DNA from: Streptomyces gossypii
GTDB lineage: Bacteria; Actinomycetota; Actinomycetes; Streptomycetales; Streptomycetaceae
Length of the DNA: 64,000 nucleotides
NCBI RefSeq assembly: GCF_025165795.1
Contig: NZ_JAJAGO010000002.1
Location: forward strand, 310,001 to 374,000
Direction: 5' to 3'
Part shown: piece after piece, positions 1-8,110 of the stretch
How the letters are laid out: each line of letters begins with the position of its first letter
How positions within the stretch are numbered: position 1 is the first letter of the stretch
Made by a program: the position numbers and the translations under genes
The notes under the pieces: model-generated
The model's input: only the letters and a program-made list of their open reading frames with translations
What the model was told of the DNA's origin: nothing
Database searches by the model: none

Positions 1-349
1 GGGGAGCCTCGCCGGGGACGGTGACCTGGCCGCCCGCGGGCATGCTGACCAGGGCTTCGAGCCCCTCGTCGCCCGCCTGTACGCGGCGTTCCGCGCCTGC
101 GGGCACGATGAGGGCCGAACCGGCGGTGACGGTCTCTGTCCGGTCCCCGATGCTGATGGTGAGCGAGCCCGCCGTGACCACGTGGATCTGTTCCTTGTCC
201 ATGGTGTGCAGGGGGCCGGCCGCGCCCGGCCGCATCCGGACCTGCCAGCTGGTGAGGGCGGTGCTGCCGAGGGCGGGGGTGGCCAGGCTGGTCACGACGG
301 CGTTCGGGGTGGTGGTCGTGCGGGCCAGGTCCGGGGTGATGACGTGCAT
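1..349 (-). CDS. Cupin-domain protein, 3' end cut by the window
   Basis: The gene starts at ATG 349 and runs off the left edge, so 116 residues are visible. They form a small single-domain cupin: the metal-site region reads HTMDKEQIHVVTAG, followed by the turn GSLTISIGD and the second-motif region IVPAGAERRV. Cupins of this size often bind a metal and a small ligand or act as simple enzymes; nothing here fixes the substrate. It is transcribed divergently from the MarR-type gene at 426, and a perfect palindrome sits just upstream of its start, so it is the likely target of that regulator. Confidence 0.8.
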   Translation of the reverse strand, partial: MHVITPDLARTTTTPNAVVTSLATPALGSTALTSWQVRMRPGAAGPLHTMDKEQIHVVTAGSLTISIGDRTETVTAGSALIVPAGAERRVQAGDEGLEALVSMPAGGQVTVPGEAP

Positions 350-373
350 GGGCGCTGTCCTCCGTGAGCATGA

Positions 374-411
374 GTCAAGGTGCTTTACTCGGTTGAGTAA
401 AGCACCTTGAC
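374..411. promoter_or_regulatory. Perfect 17-bp-arm palindrome, putative MarR operator
   Basis: Two 17-base arms (374-390 and 395-411) are exact reverse complements around a 4-base centre. The half site contains AAGGTGCTTTACTC. It lies between the divergent cupin and MarR genes, ending 15 bases before the MarR start. Position and symmetry fit an operator bound by a MarR dimer controlling both genes. Confidence 0.7.
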
Positions 412-425
412 TTGCCTCTGTCATC

Positions 426-932
426 ATGGGTCCCGTGGAAAGCGACGATCCTCTGTACGGCACCGAGCTGACCTTCCTGCTCGGCCTGGCCTTCCAGCTG
501 CTGCTGGGCGAGTTCAACGACCGGGTCGCCGAGGCCGGTTACCCCGACCTGCGCCCGGTGCACGGCCTCGCCTTCCAGGCCCTCGGCCCGGCAGGCGCCA
601 CCAGCAGCGAACTGGCGGCGCGGCTGGGGGTGACCAAGCAGGCAGCGGGCCAGATCGTCGACGACCTGGAGCGGCGCGGGTATGTGCGACGCGAGGCGCA
701 CCCGGCGGGCGGACGGCGCAAGCTGGTGGTCCTCACGGAGGCGGCCCAGGCGCATCTGGCCGTCGCAGGTCGGCTGTTGCACGGCCTGGAGGCCGAACTG
801 GCGACCCGTCTCGGCGCCGGGGGGGAAGCCGAAACCGGTGCGGCCGAGCTCGGGCGGCTGCGCACGGACCTCGTCCGGGTGATCCGCGCGCTCGCGGGTA
901 CGGAGCTGCCGCCGCTGCGGCCCGTGTGGTGA
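426..932 (+). CDS. MarR-family transcriptional regulator
   Basis: 168 residues. Winged helix-turn-helix in the centre: GATSSELAARLGVTKQAAG is the HTH, followed by VDDLERRGYVRREAHPAGGR (wing) and the KLVVLTEAAQAH segment usual in the family. Length and layout match MarR/HTH_20 regulators, dimeric proteins that usually repress divergent neighbours and release DNA on binding phenolic or oxidant ligands. The adjacent perfect palindrome and the divergent cupin gene suggest autoregulation plus control of the cupin. The ligand is not predictable. Confidence 0.9.
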   Translation: MGPVESDDPLYGTELTFLLGLAFQLLLGEFNDRVAEAGYPDLRPVHGLAFQALGPAGATSSELAARLGVTKQAAGQIVDDLERRGYVRREAHPAGGRRKLVVLTEAAQAHLAVAGRLLHGLEAELATRLGAGGEAETGAAELGRLRTDLVRVIRALAGTELPPLRPVW

Positions 933-954
933 GCGGGGTTCTGCGGCTGTCCGC

Positions 955-1917
955 TCAGCCCAGCGCCACCGAATACGGCGCGAAGCGGCGGCCGAGGTCG
1001 CCGGGCAGATCCGGGGCGGTGTGCGTCATCAGGCTGAAGACGAGGTCCTCGGCCAGGCCGTTGCCGTGCAACCACTCCTCCAGCGCGCCGTGCCGGGAGT
1101 CGGCGTCATAGCGGACCGGGCCGGTCGTACGGGTGCCGAGCTCGGTGATCAGGGCCTGGGCGGTGCTCAGATCCTCGGCGACGACGGGGCCGATGACGGT
1201 GGCCGAGGGGGACGGCCAGCAGGCGGCGAAGCCGGTGAGGACGCGGCCTGTGCCGGTGCCATCGCTGCCGCCGGAGCCACCGGTGCGCTCGGCGACCACG
1301 AAGCGGTCGGCGAAGGCGGGCAGCCGGGCGAGCAGTTCGGTGCGGTCGGCGCCGAACGCCTCCGAGTCCAGGGCGATGACGCCCCGCAGATCGGCGGCCG
1401 TGGCGCCGCGCACCCGCGCGGGCGCGCGCGGCGGGGACGGCGCGGAGGGCGGTGAGGGCGGCAGCTCGCCGGTGAAGGTGCCCCGCAGTACCGTGGTGTG
1501 GGCGACGCTCTTGAAACCCAGCTGTTCGTAGAGCGGCCTGCCCTCCTCGGTGGCGGCCAGGAAGGTCGCGGCGGGGCCGGACTCGTCGAGCGCGTGCCGC
1601 ACCAGGCGGCGGCCCAGTCCCTGCCGTGCGCAGCGCCCGGCGACCAGCACCATGCTGAGGCAGCCGTACGCGCCGCCGTGTACACCGCCCCCGTGTACAC
1701 CGCCCCCGCCGGAGTACGAGGTGAGGACGTACGTGCCGATCAGCCCGCCCGGCCGGTCGGGCGCGTCCACCCCGTACCCCCGCCCGGCGGTGAGCAGCAG
1801 CCGCCACTTGTGGTCCTCGGGCTCCCAGCCGCGGTCCTCGGCGAGTTCGAGACAGGCGGGAAGGTCGCCGGGTGTGAGGCGGCGGATCGGCAGGGCGGCG
1901 GATGCGGGTGAGGTCAC
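955..1917 (-). CDS. Tandem GNAT-fold N-acetyltransferase
   Basis: 320 residues from GTG 1917. The first GNAT half includes IGTYVLTSYSGGG, the acetyl-CoA loop RCARQGLGRRLVRHALDE (Q/RxxGxG/A) and the GFKSVAHTTV end. The second half (from RVRGATAADL) ends with PVRYDADSRHGALEEWLHGNG, a degenerate copy. Two-domain GNATs acetylate amines of small molecules or proteins; the substrate is unknown. A duplicated 15-base unit near 1680-1709 codes for GGGVHGGGVHGG, an expandable Gly/His loop. The start lies 6 bases after the stop of the DUF2269-like gene, so the two are probably co-transcribed. Confidence 0.85.
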   Translation of the reverse strand: MTSPASAALPIRRLTPGDLPACLELAEDRGWEPEDHKWRLLLTAGRGYGVDAPDRPGGLIGTYVLTSYSGGGGVHGGGVHGGAYGCLSMVLVAGRCARQGLGRRLVRHALDESGPAATFLAATEEGRPLYEQLGFKSVAHTTVLRGTFTGELPPSPPSAPSPPRAPARVRGATAADLRGVIALDSEAFGADRTELLARLPAFADRFVVAERTGGSGGSDGTGTGRVLTGFAACWPSPSATVIGPVVAEDLSTAQALITELGTRTTGPVRYDADSRHGALEEWLHGNGLAEDLVFSLMTHTAPDLPGDLGRRFAPYSVALG

Positions 1918-1923
1918 GGTTGA

Positions 1924-2514
1924 TCAGGTTGCCGGATCGCCGGCGAGGGAGGCCACCCGTTTTCCGGCCGTACGTGTGGTGCGCCGCTCTTCCCGCCATC
2001 GGTGTCCGCGCCGGGTGAGGCCCCAGGGCTTGACCAGCGAGATCGTGATGATCAGGACGAAGCAGGCAAGCGAGACGGACGGCCCGTAGAGCAGTTGCTC
2101 GCCGGGCACCGGCTGCCCGTCGGCGACCAGCGCGGCGGCGTGGTGGAGGTCGCTCCGGAAGGCCAGGAGGGAGAGGGTGGCCAGCGCGAGGGTGATCCAG
2201 AACTTGGTGTACACCCAGCGGTGCCGCGCCAGCCCCCAGTGGGTGCCGAGGGAGAGCACGAGTCCGGTGGCCGGGGCGAGCAGGGAGATCGGTACGAGCA
2301 GCCAGTCGCCGAAGGTCCTCATCGCCCGGTAGGCGACCTCGTCGGCGGCGGCTCCGTCGGTCGTCGCGCCCATGAGGGCGAGCGTCAGCATGCACAGTGC
2401 GAGGCCGAGCCAGGCGACGGAGACCAGCACGTGGGTCACCAAACAGATCAGCCGGAGGGGTCGGGAGAGGGGCGGAAGACGTCTGCCGCGCTGTACCGCC
2501 GGTGGTTTTTCCAT
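1924..2514 (-). CDS. DUF2269-like four-helix membrane protein
   Basis: 196 residues from ATG 2514. I preferred this start because the upstream extension is Ser/Arg-rich and looks non-coding. Four hydrophobic segments are visible: LICLVTHVLVSVAWLGLALCM, WLLVPISLLAPATGLVLSL, FWITLALATLSLLAF and VSLACFVLIITISLVKPWG. The pattern and the THVLVSVAWLG opening fit the DUF2269 group of integral membrane proteins of unknown role. It is the first gene of a two-gene unit with the GNAT gene downstream. Confidence 0.75.
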   Translation of the reverse strand: MEKPPAVQRGRRLPPLSRPLRLICLVTHVLVSVAWLGLALCMLTLALMGATTDGAAADEVAYRAMRTFGDWLLVPISLLAPATGLVLSLGTHWGLARHRWVYTKFWITLALATLSLLAFRSDLHHAAALVADGQPVPGEQLLYGPSVSLACFVLIITISLVKPWGLTRRGHRWREERRTTRTAGKRVASLAGDPAT

Positions 2515-2913
2515 GGCCTCACCGTCGTCTCCCGGCCGCCCTCGGGTCGTCCGGCCCGGGGAGTATCCGTTTGTACTCGAGGGCGAGTACGAGGAGGAGT
2601 GGGATCTCGGGCAGGCACTAACCGCTCGACGCCCTGCCACTCCTCATCGAGGTGAAGATCCGGTAGGGATTGTGTGTCCGGATCGGGGATATCGTGACCG
2701 GGCGCGCGGCCCCGGGGGCCACTTGTCAGCGGGAGGTGAACCAGCCTCCACCGTAAGGCGGTTCACCACCTGCGTGCTGGTGACCTTCTGCGGGAACTCG
2801 CCTCGGTCGGGCACACGGGTGGTGATCTGCGTGCGCTGCCCGGACATGAGTGAGTACGACCCGGTCTTTCCCTGTCGGGAGGAATCAGCGAATCCGCCCG
2901 AGAGGAACGGGGC

Positions 2914-2941
2914 TTGTGAACGGAAGTCATAACGGTATGGT
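2914..2941 (+). promoter_or_regulatory. Possible promoter for the globin-reductase gene
   Basis: TTGTGA at 2914-2919 and TATGGT at 2936-2941 are separated by 16 bases, a fair housekeeping-type promoter pointing toward the gene at 3222. A start here would give a roughly 270-base leader containing the palindromic element at 2979-3145. The rest of the 2515-3221 gap shows no convincing gene. Confidence 0.35.
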
Positions 2942-2978
2942 CGACTCCGCATCGCCGGGCTGTGATTCACGGCCGATG

Positions 2979-3145
2979 CCTAAGAAGCTGACGTCCCACC
3001 CCGGTCGAGATCAGGACGAGGGACCGGTGTCGTCGGGTCCGAGGCGGAGGAGGGAGTCGACGCGGAGCGTCGGCGGCTGACGACAACGCGGGAGGCGCAC
3101 CAGGGCACTCGGCCCCCGGCCGGGGTGGGATGTCAGCTTCTCAGG
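2979..3145. repeat. MITE-like palindromic element, copy C (167 bp)
   Basis: Outer arms 2979-3004 and 3120-3145 are inverted repeats matching at 24 of 26 positions, with ends CCTAAGAAGCTGAC and GTCAGCTTCTCAGG. Inside, read on the minus strand, positions 3071-3038 carry a core (GACGCTCCGCGTCG, then CTCCCTCCTCCGCCT) that recurs at 21003-21036 with 32 of 34 identities. No reading frame. Size and design match the elements at 28850 and 51648. Confidence 0.7.
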
Positions 3146-3221
3146 GGGTCGCAATTGCAGGCACTTTCTGGCTTCGGGATGCGCGTGGTCCGACCGGAAG
3201 ACGTTCGAGGCGAGGCAGATC

Positions 3222-4868
3222 ATGACGACCACGTCGGCCGACAACGGCACTTCGGCGGGTGACGGCAGCGGCCGTGGCAGTGACAGCGGCGCGAGCAGCG
3301 GCGGTGAAAGCGGCGCCTGGAGCTGGTTCTCCTCGCCCAGGAAGGACACCACGGCAGCGGAGCGGGAGCGTGAGCCCGCGCCTGTGGAGATACCCAGCCG
3401 CGCGGTGACGCCGATACGCCCGGTCGGTTCCGGTGCGGTGCGGCGGGCGACCGCCGAGGCCGGGGCGGAGACCGGCGGCGATGCCGCATACCCGGCCGCA
3501 CAGGCCGAGGCGCGGGTACGGGCGGAGCCGTCCGCACCCACCAGCGAGGAACACCAGCGCGCCACCGATGAGGCGCGCCCGGACCCCGCCTGGACCGACG
3601 GCGCGATACCCCGCGGCCCCGAGCCCGCAGCGGCGGCCCCGCCGCCCGCACCCGCACCCGCACCCGCACCCGCCCCGGCGCCGCGCGCCGAGGTCCGCGA
3701 GCCCACATCCGACTCGGGGCTCATCCGCCGGACCCTGGAGGAGGTCGAGCCCGTCGCGGACTCGGCGACCGCCTACTTCTACGCGATGCTCTTCGTGCAG
3801 CACCCCCATCTGCGCGAGCTCTTCCCCGCCTCCATGGACACGCAGCGCGACCGCATCTTCAGGGCACTGCTGACCGCCGCCCGGCTCGCCGACGACCCGG
3901 TCGTGCTGTCCGAATACCTCTCGGGCCTGGGGCGCGGCCACCGCAAGTACGGCACCCTTCCCGAGCACTATCCGGCCGTCGGCGAATGCCTCATCGGTGC
4001 GCTCACCCGCTATGCGGAGACGACCTGGAGCCAAGCAGCCGAGGACGCCTGGGTGCGTGCCTACACGATGATCTCGCAGATCATGATCGACGCGGCGGCG
4101 GAGGACGAGAAGCGGGCGCCGGCCTGGTGGAACGCCGAGGTGGTGGCGCACGAGGCCCGTACGCCGGGCGTCGCGGTGGTGACCGTACGGCCCGACCAGC
4201 CCTATCCGTACCGGGCGGGCCAGCACACCAGCCTCGAGACACCGTGGTGGCCGCGGGTGTGGCGGCACTACTCGTTCGCCTCGGCCCCGCGCTCCGACGG
4301 ACTGCTCAGCTTCCACGTGAAGGCCGTGCCCGCGGGATGGGTCTCCAGCTCGCTCGTGCACCGGGCGCGGCCCGGGGACGTCGTCCGGCTCGGCCCGCCC
4401 ACCGGCTCGATGACGGTGGATCACACGACGGACAGCGGGCTTCTCTGCCTCGGCGGCGGCACCGGAATCGCTCCGATCAAGGCGCTTGTCGAGGAGGTCG
4501 CCGAGCACGGCCGTTCCCGTCCGGTCGAGGTCTTCTACGGTGCGCGCAGCGACTACGACCTCTATGACCTCGACACCATGATGGGACTGCAGAGCCGTCA
4601 CCCGTGGCTGTCGGTACGGACCGTCGTCTCGGAGGGACCTGCCCGGGGAAGCGCGCACAGCCGGATGCCCGCCGGTATGGAGCCGCCGCTCGCCGGCCAG
4701 CTTCCTGACATCGTCCGTCATTACGGGCCGTGGTCCGCCTATGACGGCTATCTGTCCGGACCTCCGGGCATGATCCGCAGCGCCCTGGACGCCTTGCGCG
4801 GATCGGGTATCCCCCCGCACCGGATACGGCACGACTCCCTCGAAGCGCTGGTCGCCGCCGCTGAGTAG
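3222..4868 (+). CDS. Flavohemoglobin-like protein: globin plus FAD/NAD(P) reductase
   Basis: 548 residues. An Ala/Pro/Ser-rich low-complexity N-terminus (about 1-160) is followed by a globin domain (about 165-300) with the F-helix region GRGHRKYGTLPEHYPAVGE carrying the likely proximal His. Next come a ferredoxin-reductase-type FAD domain (WRHYSFASAP, the RxYS motif) and an NAD(P) domain (GGGTGIAP). Flavohemoglobins use NAD(P)H to convert NO to nitrate; this is the usual three-domain layout with a long extra N-terminus. The next gene, 135 bases downstream, encodes a PPOX-fold protein with its own Pro/Ala tail, so the two probably act together. NO dioxygenase activity is inferred, not shown. 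Confidence 0.88.
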   Translation: MTTTSADNGTSAGDGSGRGSDSGASSGGESGAWSWFSSPRKDTTAAEREREPAPVEIPSRAVTPIRPVGSGAVRRATAEAGAETGGDAAYPAAQAEARVRAEPSAPTSEEHQRATDEARPDPAWTDGAIPRGPEPAAAAPPPAPAPAPAPAPAPRAEVREPTSDSGLIRRTLEEVEPVADSATAYFYAMLFVQHPHLRELFPASMDTQRDRIFRALLTAARLADDPVVLSEYLSGLGRGHRKYGTLPEHYPAVGECLIGALTRYAETTWSQAAEDAWVRAYTMISQIMIDAAAEDEKRAPAWWNAEVVAHEARTPGVAVVTVRPDQPYPYRAGQHTSLETPWWPRVWRHYSFASAPRSDGLLSFHVKAVPAGWVSSSLVHRARPGDVVRLGPPTGSMTVDHTTDSGLLCLGGGTGIAPIKALVEEVAEHGRSRPVEVFYGARSDYDLYDLDTMMGLQSRHPWLSVRTVVSEGPARGSAHSRMPAGMEPPLAGQLPDIVRHYGPWSAYDGYLSGPPGMIRSALDALRGSGIPPHRIRHDSLEALVAAAE

Positions 4869-5003
4869 TGGCGACGGCCGACGGCAGACCACGGGTGCCG
4901 CCGCAGGCAGGGCGCACGCCGCACGCAACTCGGCAGGGAAGACGAAACGCAGCAGAGACCAGGGCCGGCAGGGCGCCGCCCAGGGGATGAAGGAGCGGTA
5001 GAG

Positions 5004-6263
5004 GTGGCAGACGCCGAGGCAGCATCAGGGCGGCACGTGGACGCGCACGAGCACTCCAGAGCCGTCGGCACCCCGTCCCGGCCGGGCAGCGACGGCGAGC
5101 ACGCGCTCCAGCAGCGACTTGGCACCCACACCCGCGCCGACCGCTTCTACGAGGAGCAGGTGCTTGACCATCTGAACGAGCGGATGCGGGAGTTCACCGG
5201 CCAGCAGGAGATGTTCTTCCTGGCGACCGCCGACCGGCGCGGCGAGTGCGACAACAGCTTCCGCGCCGGCCCGCCGGGATTTCTCCGGGTGCTGGATGAC
5301 CGGACCCTGCTCTACCCGGAGTACCGGGGCAACGGTGTGCACGCAAGCCTCGGCAACCTCCGGGAGAACCCGCATCTGGGCATCCTGATGGTGGACTTCC
5401 TGCGCGCCCGCATCGGCCTGCACGTGAACGGCAGCGCCGAACTCGTCGAGGACGCGGAGATCCGTGCCGAGCACCCGGACCTGCCGATGGACCCGGTGCC
5501 GGGGCGCCGGGCGCAGCTGTGGGTGCGGGTGTCGGTCGAGGAGGCGTACCTCCACTGCGCAAAGCACATCCCGCAGCTGCAGAAGGCGCCGAAGGGGACG
5601 AGGCGCGAATGGGGCACGGACGACGACCGGCGCAAGGGCGGCGACTACTTCGGCGCGGCGCGTGACGCGCGGGAGCGCGGTCCGGCGGAGCCGGCGGCGC
5701 GCGAGCACCAGCCGGTGCGGGCTGCGGCACCCGAGCCCGCACCCGAGCCCGCGCCCGAGCCCGCACCCGAGCCCGAGCCCGCGCCCGAGCCCGCGGCATC
5801 AGCGGCACCGGTGCCCCCGCAGGCACCCGCGGCGCCGCCCGCCGTGCCGACGCCCGCGCCCGCAGCGGTGACCCCGCCCGAGCCGGTGACCCCGCCCGTA
5901 CCGGCAGCGGTGCCGGTGCCGGTGGCGGCCGCGCCCCTGGCGCCGCCGGTGCAGCCGCCGTATGCCCAACAGCCATACGCCCAGCCGTCGCCCGTGCAGC
6001 CGCCGCCGATACCGGCGCAGCCGCCCGTACCGGCGCATCAGCCGCTGCCCGCGCCCGCGCCTGCGGCGGCCGACGTGCCCGCGCCCGTGCCCCCACCCGC
6101 GGCTCCGGCTCCACCCGCGGCTCCGGCCCCGTCCGCGCCGCACCCCGAGCCGGAGCCCGCTGCCTGGCGGGCGGAGGCCGAGCGCGCGTTGGCCGAGGCG
6201 CGGCGCCGGGCGGCGGTGGCGCGCGAGAGTGGACCGGCCCCGTTCCAGAACTGGTTCGGCTGA
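5004..6263 (+). CDS. Pyridoxamine 5'-phosphate oxidase-fold protein with Pro/Ala-rich tail
   Basis: 419 residues from GTG 5004, with AAGGAG at 4990-4995. The N-terminal 210 residues are a PPOX split-barrel: MFFLATADRRGECDNSFRAG, the FMN-site style strand TLLYPEYRGNGVHASLGNL, and VRVSVEEAYLHCAKHIPQL. About 150 residues of Pro-Ala-Glu repeats follow (tandem PEPAPEPAPE, then PVQPPPIPAQPP), then an Ala/Arg-rich helix ending in PFQNWFG. The fold binds flavin or F420. It lies downstream of the globin-reductase gene in the same direction, which suggests a partner. The repetitive tail is far longer than in usual family members and may be a linker or partner-binding region. Confidence 0.85.
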   Translation: MADAEAASGRHVDAHEHSRAVGTPSRPGSDGEHALQQRLGTHTRADRFYEEQVLDHLNERMREFTGQQEMFFLATADRRGECDNSFRAGPPGFLRVLDDRTLLYPEYRGNGVHASLGNLRENPHLGILMVDFLRARIGLHVNGSAELVEDAEIRAEHPDLPMDPVPGRRAQLWVRVSVEEAYLHCAKHIPQLQKAPKGTRREWGTDDDRRKGGDYFGAARDARERGPAEPAAREHQPVRAAAPEPAPEPAPEPAPEPEPAPEPAASAAPVPPQAPAAPPAVPTPAPAAVTPPEPVTPPVPAAVPVPVAAAPLAPPVQPPYAQQPYAQPSPVQPPPIPAQPPVPAHQPLPAPAPAAADVPAPVPPPAAPAPPAAPAPSAPHPEPEPAAWRAEAERALAEARRRAAVARESGPAPFQNWFG

Positions 6264-6303
6264 CCGAGCCTGGCCAGGCAGCCGGCAGGCAGTCGGCAGC
6301 CGG

Positions 6304-6795
6304 TCAGCCCAGGTCCGGCGCCAGCAGCGCCCGTACGCCCTCGATGTTGGCGTCCAGATAGGCGCGCAGCGACGGTGGTACGACCTCCACCGAGGCGATC
6401 CCCTCCCGGGTGAACGGGATACGGACGATCTCGTACTCCCCGCACGGCTCGTCCACCTCCGGGCCGTGCCTGCGCGAGGTGTCCATGGCGGCGAGGCGGC
6501 AGACGAAGAAGTGCTGCACCTTCACGCCGTCCGGATCGCCGCCGGGGTGCTCGGCGTGGTGCACCGTGTCGACGAAGGCGGGGACCACGTCGGCCACTTC
6601 GGCGCCCAGCTCCTCGTCCACCTCCCGGTGCAGGGCGTCGACGACGGTGGCGTCCACGCCGGGCTCGACGCCTCCGCCGGGAGTGATCCAGTAGGGGGCC
6701 AGGCCCGGCTTGGTGCGCTTGATCACGATCATGTCGGGGCCGTCGAGCAGGATGGCGCGGGCGGTGCGCTTGACCACGGGGCGCTCAGGGGGCAT
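6304..6795 (-). CDS. NUDIX hydrolase
   Basis: 163 residues. The Nudix box runs from GGGVEPGVDATVVDALHREV into DEELGA, giving the pattern G-x5-E-x7-REVxEExG with all metal-binding glutamates present. The enzyme hydrolyses nucleoside diphosphates linked to another moiety; the substrate is unknown. It converges on the PPOX-fold gene, and the two are separated by about 40 bases with a short GC-rich inverted repeat (GGCTGACC/GGTCAGCC). Confidence 0.9.
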   Translation of the reverse strand: MPPERPVVKRTARAILLDGPDMIVIKRTKPGLAPYWITPGGGVEPGVDATVVDALHREVDEELGAEVADVVPAFVDTVHHAEHPGGDPDGVKVQHFFVCRLAAMDTSRRHGPEVDEPCGEYEIVRIPFTREGIASVEVVPPSLRAYLDANIEGVRALLAPDLG

Positions 6796-6867
6796 GCAGG
6801 AGGTCTGGCCCGTGGCGGTGCGGACGAAACCCCGGCCGTACGGACTGTTGCGGTCTCCCGCTCCCCT

Positions 6868-7764
6868 TCACCAGGCCGTCGCCGTACGGAGCAGCCAGTC
6901 GTGGGTGCGCGCGATGTGCGGCAGCGCCAGCGTGCCCGCCCGTATCGACAGGAAGTAGGTGCGCAGCGGCGGCACCGGCGGGTCCAGCAGGGCGATCACC
7001 TCTCCGGCGTCCAGCGCGTCGGCGCAGAGATAGCGCGGCAGCACCGCCATCCCGGCGCCCACCGCCACGCATTCCAGCACCGCCCGCAGGTCGGCCGCGA
7101 CGATCGCCCCCGACTGGGTGAGCGGCGCGTCGAAGACTGCGGCCCAGTAGCGGCTCATCAGGGGCATGCTCTCGTGGACCGAGAGCGCGGGCACGTGGTC
7201 GAGGGCGCGCGCCCCCTTCGCCCGTACGACGGCTGGACCGCCGAGCCGTGCGGTCCAGCGCGGGCCCGCGACCAGTACCAGCTCCTCGTCGCACAGCGGG
7301 GTCGCGGCGAGCAGTTCGCCGCGCGGCCGGGAGGTGGTCAGGGCGAGGTCGCAGTGTCCGGCGGCCAGCCCGGACAGATTCTCCCCGGTGTCCCCGAAGG
7401 CGGCGCGGAGCGTCAGCCCCTGCTCCACCAGCTGGGCCAGCGCGGGCAGTACGCGCAGCGCGGTGAACTCCGGCGGTCCGGCAAGGTGCACGGTGCGTCC
7501 GGAGGGCTCTTCGCCGGGGCCGCCCTCGGTGATCTCCAGCAGTGCGTCGAGGTGCGGGGCGATCTTGCGTGCCAGTTCGTCTCCGGCGGTGGTCGGGGAG
7601 ACGCCTCGGGCCTGGCGTACGAACAGGGGGCGGCCCAACTGCCTTTCCAGTGCCCGTATCTGTCCGGTCACCGCCGGCTGGGAGACCCCGAGCAGGGGAC
7701 CTGCCCGGGTGAAGGACCCGGCACGGTGCACTGCCAGGAAGGTACGCAGCAGGGCCAGATCCAT
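6868..7764 (-). CDS. LysR-family transcriptional regulator
   Basis: 298 residues from ATG 7764; the upstream in-frame extension is not LysR-like. The N-terminal HTH reads LRTFLAVHRAGSFTRAGPLL, then GVSQPAVTGQIRALERQLG and PLFVRQARGVSPTTAGDEL, the textbook LysR start. The rest is a periplasmic-binding-protein-type effector domain (GHCDLALTTSRPRGE, VAVGAGMAVLPRYL). LysR proteins usually control a divergent gene, but only a short untranslated unit and then the BRO-N gene lie upstream. The effector is unknown. Confidence 0.93.
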   Translation of the reverse strand: MDLALLRTFLAVHRAGSFTRAGPLLGVSQPAVTGQIRALERQLGRPLFVRQARGVSPTTAGDELARKIAPHLDALLEITEGGPGEEPSGRTVHLAGPPEFTALRVLPALAQLVEQGLTLRAAFGDTGENLSGLAAGHCDLALTTSRPRGELLAATPLCDEELVLVAGPRWTARLGGPAVVRAKGARALDHVPALSVHESMPLMSRYWAAVFDAPLTQSGAIVAADLRAVLECVAVGAGMAVLPRYLCADALDAGEVIALLDPPVPPLRTYFLSIRAGTLALPHIARTHDWLLRTATAW

Positions 7765-7856
7765 GGCCGCTCCTCCGCGTCCGTATGCCGTGGTGCTCGG
7801 TCGTCGCTGGGTGGCCCAGCCATAAATATATCGATAGGTACATGTCGACACAGTGA

Positions 7857-7911
7857 TTGGACAACACCCCTGAGTCAATTAGCCTTGTGTATGCGGTTCT
7901 TCGCGCGTTGA
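7857..7911 (+). promoter_or_regulatory. Promoter-like pair with a leaderless six-codon ORF
   Basis: TTGGAC (7857-7862) and TAGCCT (7880-7885) are 17 bases apart. A transcript would begin at or next to the ATG at 7891 of a six-codon frame MRFFAR (7891-7911), followed within 12 bases by a strong hairpin. The arrangement resembles a leader-peptide/attenuator or a short RNA ahead of the BRO-N gene. It could also be chance. Confidence 0.35.
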
Positions 7912-7922
7912 GCGGAGGCTGT

Positions 7923-7967
7923 GAGCGGTTCGAGGCATGAGGGGGGAGCCTCGAGCCGCTCTCTTTT
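7923..7967 (+). terminator. Rho-independent-type hairpin with T run
   Basis: Arms GAGCGGTTCGAGGC (7923-7936) and GCCTCGAGCCGCTC (7948-7961) pair over 14 positions with one G-U, followed by CTCTTTT. This is one of few T-tailed hairpins in the window. It points rightward although no sizeable gene precedes it, so it ends a very short transcript or acts as an attenuator for the gene at 8111. Confidence 0.7.
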
Positions 7968-8110
7968 ATGTGAGGGTTTTCGCGGTCTTAGCCGATATCT
8001 CAAGTATTTTCACCCCAACCATGGGTTACACCTCGATCGGGTGAATTTAGGTTTATCTACTCGGAGTTGCCCCTGTTGCCATGGTTATGTCTGGCACGGA
8101 GGTGGCACTC

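Noticed and set aside
3141..4928. Long minus-strand open frame (595 codons) opposite the globin-reductase gene
   Set aside because: Shadow of high-GC coding; Arg/Gly/His-rich with no family motifs, while the plus strand has clear globin and reductase motifs.
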